A stretch of 64,000 bases of DNA from Paraliobacillus zengyii (GTDB taxonomy: Bacteria; Bacillota; Bacilli; Bacillales; Amphibacillaceae): positions 951,501-1,015,500 of the forward strand of contig NZ_CP029797.1 of assembly GCF_003268595.1 (NCBI RefSeq), in the 5' to 3' direction. The translations under genes were made by a program, and so were the position numbers. The notes below the pieces were generated by a model. That model made no database searches, was not told the origin of the DNA, and saw nothing but the letters and a program-made list of their open reading frames with translations. Each line of letters begins with the position of its first letter. Positions within the stretch are counted from its first letter, which is position 1. Shown one piece after another: positions 55,145 through 64,000 of this stretch.

Positions 55145-55774
55145 TTACCCTTTAATTAGTTGTTGCATTTCTTTTGCTACTGCTGCTTTGTCATCTACAC
55201 CAGTAATGCCGCCACCAACAATAATAAGATCTGGGTTTGCTTTAATTACTTCTGGTAGTGTTTCTAGTTTAATGCCACCAGCTACAGCAGTCTTCGCGTT
55301 TTTAACCACGCCTTTGATGGTCATAAGTTGTGCAAATGAGTTCTCACCTGCTGCCTGCAAATCATAACCTGTGTGTACGCAAATATAATCAACTCCAAGT
55401 GCATCAATTTCTTTTGCGCGTTGTTCAATGTTTGGTACATTCATCATATCAATTAGAATTTTATTGCCGTGCTTTTTAGCTTCTTCAACTGCACCAGTGA
55501 TAGTTGCGTCATTTGTTGCACCAAGAATAGTAATAATGTCTGCACCTGCTTCAGAAGCTTTCATTACTTCATATCCACCAGCATCCATAACTTTAAGATC
55601 AGCCAATACTTTCAATGATGGAAATGCCTCTTTCATAGCTTTTACCGCATGAAGACCTTCATTAATAATTATTGGTGTACCAATCTCTACTATGTCAATG
55701 TATTCTTCGACTTCTTTTACAAGTTTAATTCCTTCTTCTGTATTCACTAAATCTAATGCTAATTGTAGTTCCAT
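55145..55774 (-). CDS. hxlA: 3-hexulose-6-phosphate synthase
   Basis: Fixes formaldehyde to ribulose-5-phosphate. 209 residues, OMP-decarboxylase-type TIM barrel with LADLKVMDAGGYEVMKASEA (Mg2+/catalytic Asp-Lys-Asp pattern), IGTPIIINEG and VAGGIKLETLPEVIK phosphate site. AAGGGAG precedes ATG. First gene of hxlAB. Confidence 0.96.
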   Translation of the reverse strand: MELQLALDLVNTEEGIKLVKEVEEYIDIVEIGTPIIINEGLHAVKAMKEAFPSLKVLADLKVMDAGGYEVMKASEAGADIITILGATNDATITGAVEEAKKHGNKILIDMMNVPNIEQRAKEIDALGVDYICVHTGYDLQAAGENSFAQLMTIKGVVKNAKTAVAGGIKLETLPEVIKANPDLIIVGGGITGVDDKAAVAKEMQQLIKG

Positions 55775-55816
55775 TTATAAACGACTCCCTTTGTTTTATT
55801 TGTACAGATTCATTTT

Positions 55817-55845
55817 AGTACGTTATTTATGACAATATAAGTACG
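55817..55845 (-). promoter_or_regulatory. Candidate tandem HxlR sites upstream of hxlA
   Basis: Two copies of AGTACG (55817 and 55840) 23 bp apart, about 45-70 bases before the hxlA start. HxlR of B. subtilis binds two boxes upstream of hxlAB; equivalence of these copies is inferred. Confidence 0.3.
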
Positions 55846-56041
55846 CACTTTAAAAGAACATAGGCACAAAAAGTATACGAAGGACCAAGAAAGTAACTGA
55901 AAAGGAAGCAAAATTACATGGACATATTTTTAACCGGAGTGGATAAAAATAAGGATTGTATTGAAAATAAACAGTGGGGTCACGTCAGCTATAAAAAATG
56001 GTATAATGAGAAGAATATATTGTACATAAGGAAGTTGGGAA

Positions 56042-56932
56042 ATGATGGCGAAGAAAAGAAATGAATCAGAGAATGGACAACAGTACACAGTAAAGGAAAG
56101 AATAGAATTGTTGCCATTTCTTTTGCAAGTAATCGATCGAGGAAGAAATCATGTAAAAGCTGTTCTAGCCCGCGGTCAAGTATTAGTAGATGATGAGGTT
56201 CAAACAGCCTTTAACTTACAGCTTGATCAAGGACAAACAGTTACCATACTAAAACAGGCTGTTGAAAAACAAGCACTTATAGGGCTGACGATTATGTATG
56301 AAGATGATGCTGTGATTGTTGTTAATAAGAAGGAAGGATTACTATCCGTTTCTGCACCAAACGAAAATGAACTAACAGCTTATCGACAGCTTACAGCACA
56401 TGTCCGTCAGAAAAATCCGAAGAATAGGATTTTTATCGTGCACCGACTTGATCGAGATACATCAGGTGTGATGTTATTTGCAAAGACTGAAGAAGTGAAG
56501 CATAAATTGCAGGATAACTGGAAAGATGTGGTCAAAGAAAGAACCTATATTGCGCTTGTAGAAGGTAAAGTGAAGAAAGAAGAAGGTACGATTTCTACAT
56601 GGTTAAAAGAGAGTAAAACTCATAAGATGCATTCAAACAAGGAACCAAATGGCGGTCAAAAAGCAGTAACGCATTTTAAAACACTTGCAACTAATGCGAA
56701 GTTTTCATTATTGCAAGTAGAACTTGAAACAGGTAGAAAAAATCAAATTAGAGCACATATGGAGGACATTGGCTTTCCGGTAGTTGGAGACAAAAAATAT
56801 GGTGCTAAAACAAATGAAATTGGCAGACTTGGTTTGCATGCAAAAGTGCTGGCTTTTACACATCCGATAACGGGAGAAGATGTACGTTTTGAAGCTGATG
56901 TACCTAAATCTTTTTTCAATAAATCTAGATAG
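56042..56932 (+). CDS. RluA-family pseudouridine synthase
   Basis: RNA pseudouridine synthase of 296 residues. An S4-like N-terminal domain (ELLPFLLQVIDRGRNHVKAV) precedes the catalytic domain with active Asp in HRLDRDTSGVMLFA, then ELETGRKNQIRAHMEDIGFP. Second such enzyme in the window; target unknown. The second ATG (56045) is equally possible. AAGGAAG precedes it. Short gap to the next small gene. Confidence 0.92.
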   Translation: MMAKKRNESENGQQYTVKERIELLPFLLQVIDRGRNHVKAVLARGQVLVDDEVQTAFNLQLDQGQTVTILKQAVEKQALIGLTIMYEDDAVIVVNKKEGLLSVSAPNENELTAYRQLTAHVRQKNPKNRIFIVHRLDRDTSGVMLFAKTEEVKHKLQDNWKDVVKERTYIALVEGKVKKEEGTISTWLKESKTHKMHSNKEPNGGQKAVTHFKTLATNAKFSLLQVELETGRKNQIRAHMEDIGFPVVGDKKYGAKTNEIGRLGLHAKVLAFTHPITGEDVRFEADVPKSFFNKSR

Positions 56933-56949
56933 AAGGTAGGGTGATAAGT

Positions 56950-57180
56950 GTGTATTTGACGATTAAAGAAACAGCTGATTATTTGGAAGTAGACGAAGCA
57001 CAAGTGAGACAACTTATATATCAAAAACAAATTCGAGCGTTACACGATGGTGAGAAGTATTTGGTTAATGATGAGCAATTCAATACGCATTTTGAACAAA
57101 TCGAAAATTATAGACAGTTGGTACAAGAAATATTTGATGAACCTATTCCAGAAAGTGTGGATGTTAAAGACGAAGATTAA
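56950..57180 (+). CDS. Excisionase-type helix-turn-helix protein
   Basis: DNA-binding-like protein of 76 residues: YLTIKETADYLEVDEAQVRQ and LIYQKQIRALHDGEKYLVND form a MerR/excisionase-type winged helix (residues 1-50). An acidic C-terminus follows (IPESVDVKDED). Probably a small regulator; no integrase lies near, so not evidence of a prophage. The GTG at 56950 is behind GGTAGGGTG; the GTG at 56941 overlaps it. Eighteen bases after the rlu gene, likely co-transcribed. Confidence 0.7.
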   Translation: MYLTIKETADYLEVDEAQVRQLIYQKQIRALHDGEKYLVNDEQFNTHFEQIENYRQLVQEIFDEPIPESVDVKDED

Positions 57181-57181
57181 A

Positions 57182-57219
57182 AAAACTAGACCCCTATTGT
57201 GTAATAGGGGTCTAGTTTT
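57182..57219. terminator. Bidirectional terminator after the HTH gene
   Basis: AAAACTAGACCCCTATT pairs perfectly with AATAGGGGTCTAGTTTT around a four-base loop. Confidence 0.94.
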
Positions 57220-57664
57220 AACGGCGTCTAAAACCTTCTTGTTCTAGATAATTTATTGCGCCGTTATAAGTAGCGTAAGTAGCGTCTAGTAAATCACCTG
57301 CATAAATGTTCCATGAGTCGAAGTCATTAATAATTTTCAGTGTTTGGTTTTCTGCGTTAATCCATGTTTCTTCAAATGGTTCTTGTTCAGATAGTGAATC
57401 AATTGCTTGGTTAATAACTTTGCGCAATGCTTTTTCGTTAAAATCACGGATATTAACCATTCCATTATTATCTAAGTTATAATCTTCATCAATTAGCTCT
57501 GCGAAAACATAGCCATTGCCGTTCGGATGTAAATGATAGACAACATTTTCCTTGTTGATTACACTTTCTTCAAATTGAAAATTGACACGACCAAGCGATA
57601 CATCTTTGCGTTTTAACATAGGGTAAGATTCAATAATTGCAAGTTTTTCTTCAAATGTAAGCAT
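57218..57664 (-). CDS. Conserved hypothetical protein, 148 residues
   Basis: Soluble protein without a motif I recognise. The N-terminus is MLTFEEKLAIIESYPMLKRK, then LGRVNFQFEESV, YHLHPNGNGYVFAEL and a C-terminal helix region ending NYLEQEGFRRR. ATG at 57664 is perfectly spaced behind GGAGG; the frame opens 13 codons earlier without a site. Stands next to the repeat-filled gap. Confidence 0.7.
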   Translation of the reverse strand: MLTFEEKLAIIESYPMLKRKDVSLGRVNFQFEESVINKENVVYHLHPNGNGYVFAELIDEDYNLDNNGMVNIRDFNEKALRKVINQAIDSLSEQEPFEETWINAENQTLKIINDFDSWNIYAGDLLDATYATYNGAINYLEQEGFRRR

Positions 57665-57741
57665 GGTACCTCCATATAGATTGTTTTTTTTGATTCTTTT
57701 CATAAAACTAAGTTGCTATTAACGATACAATTGATTGAAAA

Positions 57742-57885
57742 TGTGATGTAACATACCGCTTTGGAAATATACTTCGCTTTCCGTGGGCACGGCTTCAGCT
57801 AACTTAGTAAAGCAAAAAACGCTTTACTAAGTGGATCTTCAGCCCGTGCTGTTCCCACAGGAGTCTACGTATATTTCCGTCGCTA
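57742..57885 (+). repeat. Structured intergenic repeat, copy R8 (forward)
   Basis: Outer stem GGAAATATAC (57763-57772) pairs perfectly with GTATATTTCC (57869-57878). Terminal stem ACTTAGTAAAGC (57802-57813) pairs perfectly over 12 bp with GCTTTACTAAGT (57821-57832). Core words identical to R5 reversed. It shows the full architecture most clearly. Confidence 0.92.
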
Positions 57886-57977
57886 GATTAAAATAATTTT
57901 TTCGTTAATTAAAAATTACATATCAGAGAAAAATAAGCTCTCTTACTTTTTTGCAAATTGGTGCTACTTAGAAAAAA

Positions 57978-58121
57978 TCTAGCGTATCAAGTGAAATTGG
58001 CGACACTCCTGCAGGAACAGCGCGGACTGAAGATCCACTCGGAAAGCGCCCTTTGCTTATCCGAGTTAGCTGAAGCCGTGCCTGCGGAAAGGGAGCCGAT
58101 TTTGCTTGAGAAGCGGGTTAG
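57978..58121 (-). repeat. Structured intergenic repeat, copy R9 (reverse)
   Basis: Convergent partner of R8, about 90 bp away. The left arm TCAAGTGAAATTGG is the R4 type, and the right arm CCGATTTTGCTTGA pairs with it only in part, so the arm has drifted. The terminal stem ACTCGGA/TCCGAGT is intact. The remaining gap to 58375 holds the dbpA promoter and no gene. Confidence 0.9.
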
Positions 58122-58375
58122 AATATTCTGTGAGTCAGAATGTATGAATTTTTGTACCAACAGCAATCTGCTTGTAATGGGTCATTTTTTAAGATGCAGT
58201 TCATATTATAACACTTGTATTTTGAAAAATACTACTTTCTTAAAGATAATTCTACTAAAAACGAGTTTTCTCTATTTTTTCAAGTTATAATGAATATATT
58301 CCGATTTTGCATATGCTAATTCTCTTTAGAGAATCCTATATAGAAGTCGAACATACAAAAAGGTGAGGTTAATAC

Positions 58376-59818
58376 ATGAATGAAAGAAATTTCAAAGATT
58401 ATGAATTAAGTGAAGAGATCACGCGCGCACTTGGTGTTTTGAAATATAAGACGCCTACAGAAGTGCAAGATAAAGTAATTCCAACTGCATTAGAGAACAA
58501 AGATCTTGTCGTGAGATCCGAGACAGGTAGTGGAAAGACAGCAGCATTTGCGATACCAATCTGTGAACAGATCGAATGGGAAGTGAAGAATCCACAAGTA
58601 TTAGTACTTACACCAACACGTGAGCTTGCTGTTCAAGTACGCGATGATATTACGAATATTGGAAGGTTTAAGCGTATTAAAGCTGTAGCGGTTTATGGGA
58701 AAGAACCTATCGCCAGACAAAAAGAAGAGTTAAAACAAAAAACACATATCGTTGTTGGTACACCAGGACGTGTGATTGATCATATTGACCGAGAAACATT
58801 GAATTTGGATGAAGTGAAATATTTAGTAATTGATGAAGCGGATGAAATGCTTCACATGGGCTTTATTGACAAGGTAGAATCTATTATTAAACAACTTCCT
58901 AAAAATAGAGTGACAATGGTGTTTTCAGCGACATTACCTCAAGATGTTGAGAAGTTATGCTACAAGTACATGATTGACCCAGTCAATATCGAAATTGAGA
59001 CAAATGGTATTACAACGAGTACAATTGAACACCGCTATATCGAGGTTAGAGAGGATGATAAACTCGCCTTACTTAAAGATGTAACAGTTGCTGAGAATAC
59101 GGAGAGTTGTATCATTTTTTGTAAAACAAAAGAGCATGTTGATACAATCTATACCGAATTAGAAGCGGAAGGCTATTCGTGTGAAAGACTTCATGGTGGT
59201 TTAGAACAAAAAGATCGTTTTGCTATTATGGAAGGTTTTAAATTAGGGAATTTCCGTTATCTCATAGCAACTGATGTAGCAGCTCGAGGTATTGATGTTG
59301 ATAATATAACACTAATTATTAACTATGATATCCCGTTAGAGAAAGAAAGTTATGTTCACCGAACTGGACGAACTGGTCGTGCTGGTAACAAGGGGAAAGC
59401 AATTACTTTTGGTACGCCTAATCAAGGAAAATATCTTGGCTCTATCGAACGCTATATTGGCTTTAAATTACCAGTAATGGATGCGCCAAGTGAACAAGAA
59501 ATTGTAAAAAATAAAAAAGCTTTTAAAGAAAAAATGAATAACCGTCGTATTGTGAAAAATAATAAGACAGAGCGTATCAATAAAGATATTATGAAACTGC
59601 AATTTAATGGCGGGAAGAAGAAAAAGATTCGTGCACTCGATTTTGTTGGAACGATTACGAGTATTCCTGGTGTAGAGTCTGAGGATATAGGTATTATAAC
59701 GATTAAAGATAGTTTATCCTATGTAGATATTTTAAATGGTAAAGGCTCATTAGTGTTACAAGCAATGGAGCACACGACTGTTAAGAATAAACAATTAAAA
59801 GTAAGTATAGCAGAATAA
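58376..59818 (+). CDS. dbpA: DEAD-box RNA helicase DbpA (YxiN-like)
   Basis: ATP-dependent RNA helicase of 480 residues for 50S assembly. Q motif [10 protein letters not shown], Walker [21 protein letters not shown] box [20 protein letters not shown] and [10 protein letters not shown] are all intact. The C-terminal DbpA RNA-binding domain (about 405-480, [19 protein letters not shown]) directs it to 23S rRNA helix 92. AAAAGGTGAGG precedes ATG. Confidence 0.96.
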   Translation: MNERNFKDYELSEEITRALGVLKYKTPTEVQDKVIPTALENKDLVVRSETGSGKTAAFAIPICEQIEWEVKNPQVLVLTPTRELAVQVRDDITNIGRFKRIKAVAVYGKEPIARQKEELKQKTHIVVGTPGRVIDHIDRETLNLDEVKYLVIDEADEMLHMGFIDKVESIIKQLPKNRVTMVFSATLPQDVEKLCYKYMIDPVNIEIETNGITTSTIEHRYIEVREDDKLALLKDVTVAENTESCIIFCKTKEHVDTIYTELEAEGYSCERLHGGLEQKDRFAIMEGFKLGNFRYLIATDVAARGIDVDNITLIINYDIPLEKESYVHRTGRTGRAGNKGKAITFGTPNQGKYLGSIERYIGFKLPVMDAPSEQEIVKNKKAFKEKMNNRRIVKNNKTERINKDIMKLQFNGGKKKKIRALDFVGTITSIPGVESEDIGIITIKDSLSYVDILNGKGSLVLQAMEHTTVKNKQLKVSIAE

Positions 59819-59838
59819 TGAATTAAAATAGAACGTAA

Positions 59839-59874
59839 AAAAGACAAGCCATCATCTTTGTGGCTTGTCTTTAT
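59839..59874. terminator. Bidirectional terminator dbpA / yabR
   Basis: AAAAGACAAGCCA pairs with TGGCTTGTCTT; short T/A tracts flank. Confidence 0.85.
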
Positions 59875-59901
59875 CTATATGTTAATCCAATTAAATTTAG
59901 G

Positions 59902-60348
59902 TTAGCCACGTCTTCCCCCTCTACCGCCTTGTTTTGATTCCTTGCTGCGTTTTAGGGTAGAAAGATTTTCTTCACTACTCTTTAAGAAGCTTGCCATTTT
60001 GTCTTCAAAGCTTTCTTTAGGCTTAAAATTACTCTTTGCGCGACCGTTTTTACCATTTCTGTCGTTTCCGCCTTGACGCGGTCGACGTGTGTAAGAAGCG
60101 CTTTGACCTTCGGGTTTATCGATTGCCTTTTTAATAGACAAGGCAATTTTTCCATCCTTCTCACTAATTACTTTAACTTCAATTTGGTCCCCTACTTTAA
60201 GGTGATCATTCACGTCTTTTACATAGCTATCTGCTACTTCACTGATATGCACAAGTCCTGTTGTGCCACCGGGTAATTCTACGAATGCTCCAAAATTAGT
60301 GATACCAGTTACTTTACCTTGAACCTTGCTACCTATTTCAATTGACAA
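59902..60348 (-). CDS. yabR: S1 domain RNA-binding protein YabR
   Basis: RNA-binding protein of 148 residues: S1 domain in the first 75 residues (GSKVQGKVTGITNFGAFVEL, LVHISEVADSYVKDVNDHL), then a basic Arg/Gly/Asn-rich tail (RRPRQGGNDRNGKNGRAK) and a Gly-Arg end (GGRGGRRG). Orthologue of YabR, which in B. subtilis lies beside divIC, so it has moved here next to dbpA. TTG start behind GGGGG. Confidence 0.88.
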   Translation of the reverse strand: MSIEIGSKVQGKVTGITNFGAFVELPGGTTGLVHISEVADSYVKDVNDHLKVGDQIEVKVISEKDGKIALSIKKAIDKPEGQSASYTRRPRQGGNDRNGKNGRAKSNFKPKESFEDKMASFLKSSEENLSTLKRSKESKQGGRGGRRG

Positions 60349-60447
60349 AAAAATTTCCCCCTCAATAATTTTAAAACCAACTCATTATAACAAATATATC
60401 AAACAAAATCAAATGTGTTTCGTTAATGTAAACAAGTATTAATTGTA

Positions 60448-62004
60448 CTAAAACACCATTGTTGTCCAATCTTCACAGTTCCAAATGTCTGTAACAAGAT
60501 CTTGATAGAAATCAGGTTCGTGTGAGATAAGTAAGACACTACCTTTGTAATCACTTAATGCGCGCTTTAACTCGTCTTTGGCATCACGGTCTAAGTGGTT
60601 TGTTGGCTCATCTAGCACAAGTAAGTTGGTTTCTTTATTTATTAACTTGCACAATCTTACTTTAGCCTTTTCGCCACCACTTAAAACTTTTATTTTACTT
60701 TCAATATGTTTTCTTGTTAAACCACATTTCGCTAAAGAAGAGCGTACTTCTTGTTGCGTTAGGTGCGGGAACTCATCCCATATCTCATCTAGACATGTTT
60801 TTTGGCTCACGTCATTTGGCTCTTGCTCAAAATAACCTATATGCAAGTGCTCGCCTAATTGAACACTGCCTGATACTGGTTTGATTTCTCCAAGGATACT
60901 GCGTAATAAAGTAGTTTTACCAATTCCGTTTGCTCCAGATAAAGCTAGTTTTTGTCCGCGTTCCATCGCTAAATTAAGTGCGCGAGATAGAGGTTCATCA
61001 TAACCAATTACAAGTTCATTTGTTTCGAATAAATATTTTCCAGATGTTCGAGCCGGTTTAAAACGAAAATGCGGTTTTGGTTTTTCAGCGTCTAGTTCAA
61101 TTACTTCCATCTTGTCGAGTTTTTTCTGACGAGAGGTAGCCATCTTACTTGTAGCAGCATTAGCCTTATTCCGTGCAACAAAGTCTTTAAGGTTTGCAAT
61201 TTCCTTTTGTTGTTTTTTATGTGCTGATGCGAGTTGTTGTTTTCTCATGTCATAAACACGTAAGAATTCATCATAGCCACCTGGATAACGTGTTACTTGC
61301 TGATTTTCCATGTGATAAATTAATGTAACAACACTATTTAAAAATGGAAGATCGTGTGAAATTAAAATAAATGCATGATCATAGTTTAGTAAATAATTGC
61401 GCAACCACTCAATATGTTCAACATCGAGATAGTTTGTCGGCTCATCTAGTAGTAAAATGTCTGGTTTTTCAAGTAATAGCTTAGCAAGCAGTACTTTTGT
61501 ACGCTGCCCACCACTCAAATCGTGTACGTCAGTTTCTAAACCAAATTCATCTAATCCAAGGCCGTTCGCAATTTCTTCCACTTTTGCATCGATCATGTAG
61601 AAATCATTGTTTGTGAGCGCATCCTGCATTCGACCGGTTTCTTCAAGAAGTTTCTCAAGATCTTCTGGACCAACTTCTCCCATTTTGCCGAATAAACCAT
61701 TCATCTCTTCTTCTAAGTCATATAGATACTGGAAGGCGGTTCTTAGTACATCGCGAATCGTCATTCCTTTATTTAATGAAGTATGTTGGTCTAAATAACC
61801 AACTCGGGTATGCTTCGTCCATTCTACTGTGCCAGCGTCTGGCTCTAGCTTTCCGGTAATAATATTCATAAATGTCGATTTACCCTCGCCATTGGCTCCG
61901 ATAAGACCGATATGCTCTCCTGCTAATAAACGAAATGAGACATCTTCGAAGATTGCTCTGTCACCAAATCCGTGACTTAAATTTGAAACTGTAAGTAAAC
62001 TCAT
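60448..62004 (-). CDS. yfmM: ABC-F ATPase (YfmM-like)
   Basis: Soluble ABC-F protein of 518 residues with two ATPase domains and no membrane part; such proteins act on ribosomes. Walker A motifs GANGEGKST and GANGIGKTT, signatures LSGGQRTK and LSGGEKAK, Walker B LLLDEPTNYLD and LVLDEPTNHLD, with the linker (about 235-320) rich in lysine and glutamine. Start MSLLTVSNLSHGFGDRAIFE and the length match YfmM best among the B. subtilis set. Ribosome protection or translation factor role; antibiotic resistance not shown. AAAAGGTG precedes ATG. Confidence 0.88.
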   Translation of the reverse strand: MSLLTVSNLSHGFGDRAIFEDVSFRLLAGEHIGLIGANGEGKSTFMNIITGKLEPDAGTVEWTKHTRVGYLDQHTSLNKGMTIRDVLRTAFQYLYDLEEEMNGLFGKMGEVGPEDLEKLLEETGRMQDALTNNDFYMIDAKVEEIANGLGLDEFGLETDVHDLSGGQRTKVLLAKLLLEKPDILLLDEPTNYLDVEHIEWLRNYLLNYDHAFILISHDLPFLNSVVTLIYHMENQQVTRYPGGYDEFLRVYDMRKQQLASAHKKQQKEIANLKDFVARNKANAATSKMATSRQKKLDKMEVIELDAEKPKPHFRFKPARTSGKYLFETNELVIGYDEPLSRALNLAMERGQKLALSGANGIGKTTLLRSILGEIKPVSGSVQLGEHLHIGYFEQEPNDVSQKTCLDEIWDEFPHLTQQEVRSSLAKCGLTRKHIESKIKVLSGGEKAKVRLCKLINKETNLLVLDEPTNHLDRDAKDELKRALSDYKGSVLLISHEPDFYQDLVTDIWNCEDWTTMVF

Positions 62005-62222
62005 AATGTAAACACCTTTTCTCTTATAGTTAATGCTTTTTTATTATAAAGGTGATTCGCCTAAAGTGATAGAGCTAGGAAGAAAAAAATTAAAAAGGAG
62101 TTGAGGTAATTTATGTTACAGAATTATAAGTAGTTTTATATTCCACCTAAACAGTAAAGACGATACTGTAAAAACAAGGGTATAGCGAATAAGGAAGTAA
62201 TTAAATCTCCTCTTTTGATTGC

Positions 62223-62250
62223 GAGCATAATTTATCCTATTATTATGCTC
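62223..62250. promoter_or_regulatory. Inverted repeat upstream of the FUSC gene
   Basis: GAGCATAAT and ATTATGCTC, 9-bp arms with a ten-base spacer, about 55 bases before the start. No T-run follows, so it looks like an operator. The 300-bp gap contains nothing else clear. Confidence 0.45.
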
Positions 62251-62304
62251 TATGTTACTATATTAAAAAGAGAATTTGAAAAACACTGATAAAGGTTGAT
62301 AAAA

Positions 62305-64000
62305 ATGAAACATTTACATATACAACATGCGTGGGTTGGGAGATTAATAGCCTCTGATCCAGGAAGAAAGAGGTTGCAACAAGCTTTTAAGGCAACGACA
62401 AGTTTAATGATTGCAATAATGACGATGTTGCTAATTTTACGTGTTTCCAATAGTACTTTATTTACGCCAGTTATTGTCGCGGGTATGCTAGGAATGATTG
62501 GCATAATGGTTGTGATGGACGATACAAAGAAAAAGAAGCAATTCACAACATTATTATTAGCTGTTTCAGCTTCTGTTAGCATTACAATTGGTACATATCT
62601 AGCAGACAATCCTTATTATGTTGGGATAGCGATGGTGTGTATTATTTTTGGGGCGTTTTACTTTTCTAAATTTGGGTCGCGTTATTTTTCGCTAGGTATG
62701 GTAAGTTTTATGACTATTTATATATCTTCTGTATTACAACTTACACCAAATCAATTTGGCTGGTTTTATGTAGCTATATGTGTTGGTGTGATGAGTGCAT
62801 TCCTAGCAAATTTTATTATATTTAAAGATTCGGCTCATGTCTTAAGAAGAAGCATGCGCTCGTACCATATTCAAGCTAATTTGACACTGACTATTTTAAT
62901 TAATCTAATGGAAGATCCGATAAATAGTAAGAGGCGAATAAATAGTTTGGAGAAGAATGTTCGCAAATTGAGTGAATATGCACAGAATGTATCAGGTGAT
63001 CTTAAAGAACAAGATGTTGCGAGTATTTGGCCAGGACTTAAAGCGACGCATTTACGATTATATGTTTTTGATACAGCAATGCTGATTGAAACATTGACAG
63101 ATTCTATCAAACAGTTAAAAAAAGCAGAAGGACTAGAAATGGAAGAAGTAAAGCGGATGCTTGTTTGGGTAGTCAAAACCATTAGGGACGCTGAAGTTTT
63201 AGCACAAAATTATACAACAGAACATTTAAAGGAAGCAGAAAATGCGGTACAAGGACTCTCTCTTATTTTAAAAGACTTACAAATGGAGACGGCGGAAAAA
63301 GAAACTAGAAAATGGTTGTATTTAATCCGGAGAATCGAATCAATTGCAAATCATGTCGTAACAAGTGCTGCAACAATTCAAGAATCGCTACGTTACGAGC
63401 AGCTTGTTATTAATGAGGGGAAGATAGACACAGAAATAGACAGTAAGCTTACAGCAGCGACTGATCTAAAAGAGAACGGGTTAAAGCCGACTACAAAAAA
63501 AGCTTATCAAGCGATGGTGGCAAGTATATTAGCACTTTTGGTTGGTCACTGGATTTCGCCCATTCAACCTTATTGGGTTATTCTTACCGTTTTTCTCGTG
63601 TTACTTGGTACAGAATCAGTTGGTCGAACGTATATTAAAGGGCTTCAACGCTCATTAGGAACAATATGTGGTGCGATCATTGGTTTTCTACTTGCACAAC
63701 TTGTATCTGGTCATACGCAAATAGAGGTTGCCTTATTATTTATTGTTGTCTTCTTTACTTTTTATTTCTTGACGGTTTCTTATACACTAATGAGTTTATT
63801 TATGACGATTCTGATTGCTTTTATGTATGATATTATCCTTGGTGGAATTAGTTATCAATTATTAGGTATACGGGTAATTGATACAATATGTGGTGCCATT
63901 ATAGCGCTTGGTGTATCTACTTTTATATTTCCTACTAAAACGGTTGATAAGGTAGCCCAATCTTTTGTCGATTATTTAACGATATTAAATCCATTTCTAA
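62305..64000 (+). CDS. FUSC/aromatic-acid exporter family protein (C-terminus beyond window)
   Basis: Large inner-membrane protein, at least 565 residues. Two blocks of about six membrane helices (roughly residues 25-170 and 395-535) flank a soluble, helical middle region rich in Lys and Glu. ATTSLMIAIMTMLLILRVSN and YWVILTVFLVLLGTESVGRT start the two blocks; the second is the FUSC signature. Family members export aromatic acids or other anions. ATG at 62305 follows AAAGG, weak; the palindrome at 62223 suggests repression. Confidence 0.85.
   Translation, partial: MKHLHIQHAWVGRLIASDPGRKRLQQAFKATTSLMIAIMTMLLILRVSNSTLFTPVIVAGMLGMIGIMVVMDDTKKKKQFTTLLLAVSASVSITIGTYLADNPYYVGIAMVCIIFGAFYFSKFGSRYFSLGMVSFMTIYISSVLQLTPNQFGWFYVAICVGVMSAFLANFIIFKDSAHVLRRSMRSYHIQANLTLTILINLMEDPINSKRRINSLEKNVRKLSEYAQNVSGDLKEQDVASIWPGLKATHLRLYVFDTAMLIETLTDSIKQLKKAEGLEMEEVKRMLVWVVKTIRDAEVLAQNYTTEHLKEAENAVQGLSLILKDLQMETAEKETRKWLYLIRRIESIANHVVTSAATIQESLRYEQLVINEGKIDTEIDSKLTAATDLKENGLKPTTKKAYQAMVASILALLVGHWISPIQPYWVILTVFLVLLGTESVGRTYIKGLQRSLGTICGAIIGFLLAQLVSGHTQIEVALLFIVVFFTFYFLTVSYTLMSLFMTILIAFMYDIILGGISYQLLGIRVIDTICGAIIALGVSTFIFPTKTVDKVAQSFVDYLTILNPFL

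Noticed and set aside
55918..56058. 46-codon frame before the RluA-family gene
   Set aside because: It overlaps the promoter (TATAAT) and the start of the downstream gene; no ribosome site.
56950..57180. Prophage or integrative element marked by an excisionase-like gene
   Set aside because: No integrase, attachment repeats or phage genes are near; the HTH fold is common in ordinary small regulators.
57958..58290. Open reading frame over repeat R9
   Set aside because: Repeat-derived, no ribosome site, low-complexity end.

Overview
The window is chromosomal DNA of a low-GC, spore-forming member of the Bacillaceae. Spore-coat genes (cotO, cotZ), a SleB-type cortex hydrolase, sigma-K-like promoters, mecA/coiA/spx/med, and a gene order that follows Bacillus subtilis (yit block, then fabHF-yjbA-trpS-opp-yjbC-spx-mecA-coiA-pepF-yjbH-yjbI-yjbK-yjbM-nadF-rlu-prpE-mgtE-yjbQ-fabI-cotO-cotZ) all point there. 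The AT-rich composition and style of intergenic sequence suggest the Oceanobacillus/Virgibacillus/Gracilibacillus side of the family; I cannot name a species. I see no insertion sequence, prophage or CRISPR array.

Layout. 1-2.9 kb: end of a MATE exporter gene, a repeat-rich gap and an SDR stress oxidoreductase. 3-9.7 kb: the yit block (DegV fatty-acid-binding protein, YitT, YitU, YitV, YitW) with an inserted REC-GGDEF-REC diguanylate cyclase and two very small genes. 9.7-12.3 kb: two Crp/Fnr regulators, one of them Fnr with its C-terminal iron-sulfur cysteines, and uppP. 12.3-17.2 kb: small proteins, med and the FapR-controlled fabH-fabF pair. 17.8-26.8 kb: yjbA, trpS under a T-box, and oppABCDF. 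26.9-34.4 kb: a glycoside-hydrolase-like protein, yjbC, spx, mecA, coiA, pepF, a 58-residue membrane protein and the small RNA RoxS. 34.4-46 kb: spxH-yjbI, yjbK, relQ-nadF-rlu, prpE, a RodA/FtsW protein, mgtE, yjbQ and fabI. 46-49.6 kb: spore-coat cluster, a DUF421 protein and YjcF. 49.7-57.7 kb: a chemoreceptor, a cell-wall hydrolase, one tRNA-Val, hmoB, a TVP38 protein, hxlA-hxlB-hxlR, a pseudouridine synthase and small genes. 58.3-64 kb: dbpA, yabR, an ABC-F protein and a truncated FUSC exporter.

Connected functions. fabHF and fabI both carry FapR-type operators and sit with a DegV/FakB-like fatty-acid-binding protein, so lipid supply is a theme. Spx, its adaptor SpxH, MecA, and RoxS form a stress, proteolysis and redox block; CoiA and Med add competence. 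OppABCDF imports peptides. RelQ and NAD kinase share one operon.

The most unusual content is a family of nine intergenic repeats (about 120-190 bp) in five gaps. Four gaps hold a convergent pair and one holds a single copy. Every copy keeps the same short core blocks and the same internal loop, while the flanking helices change sequence with compensatory substitutions on both sides. Some copies are mosaics with exchanged arms. I do not recognise them as a named family. They behave like a structured RNA or a hairpin-type mobile repeat and are the best candidate here for something undescribed.
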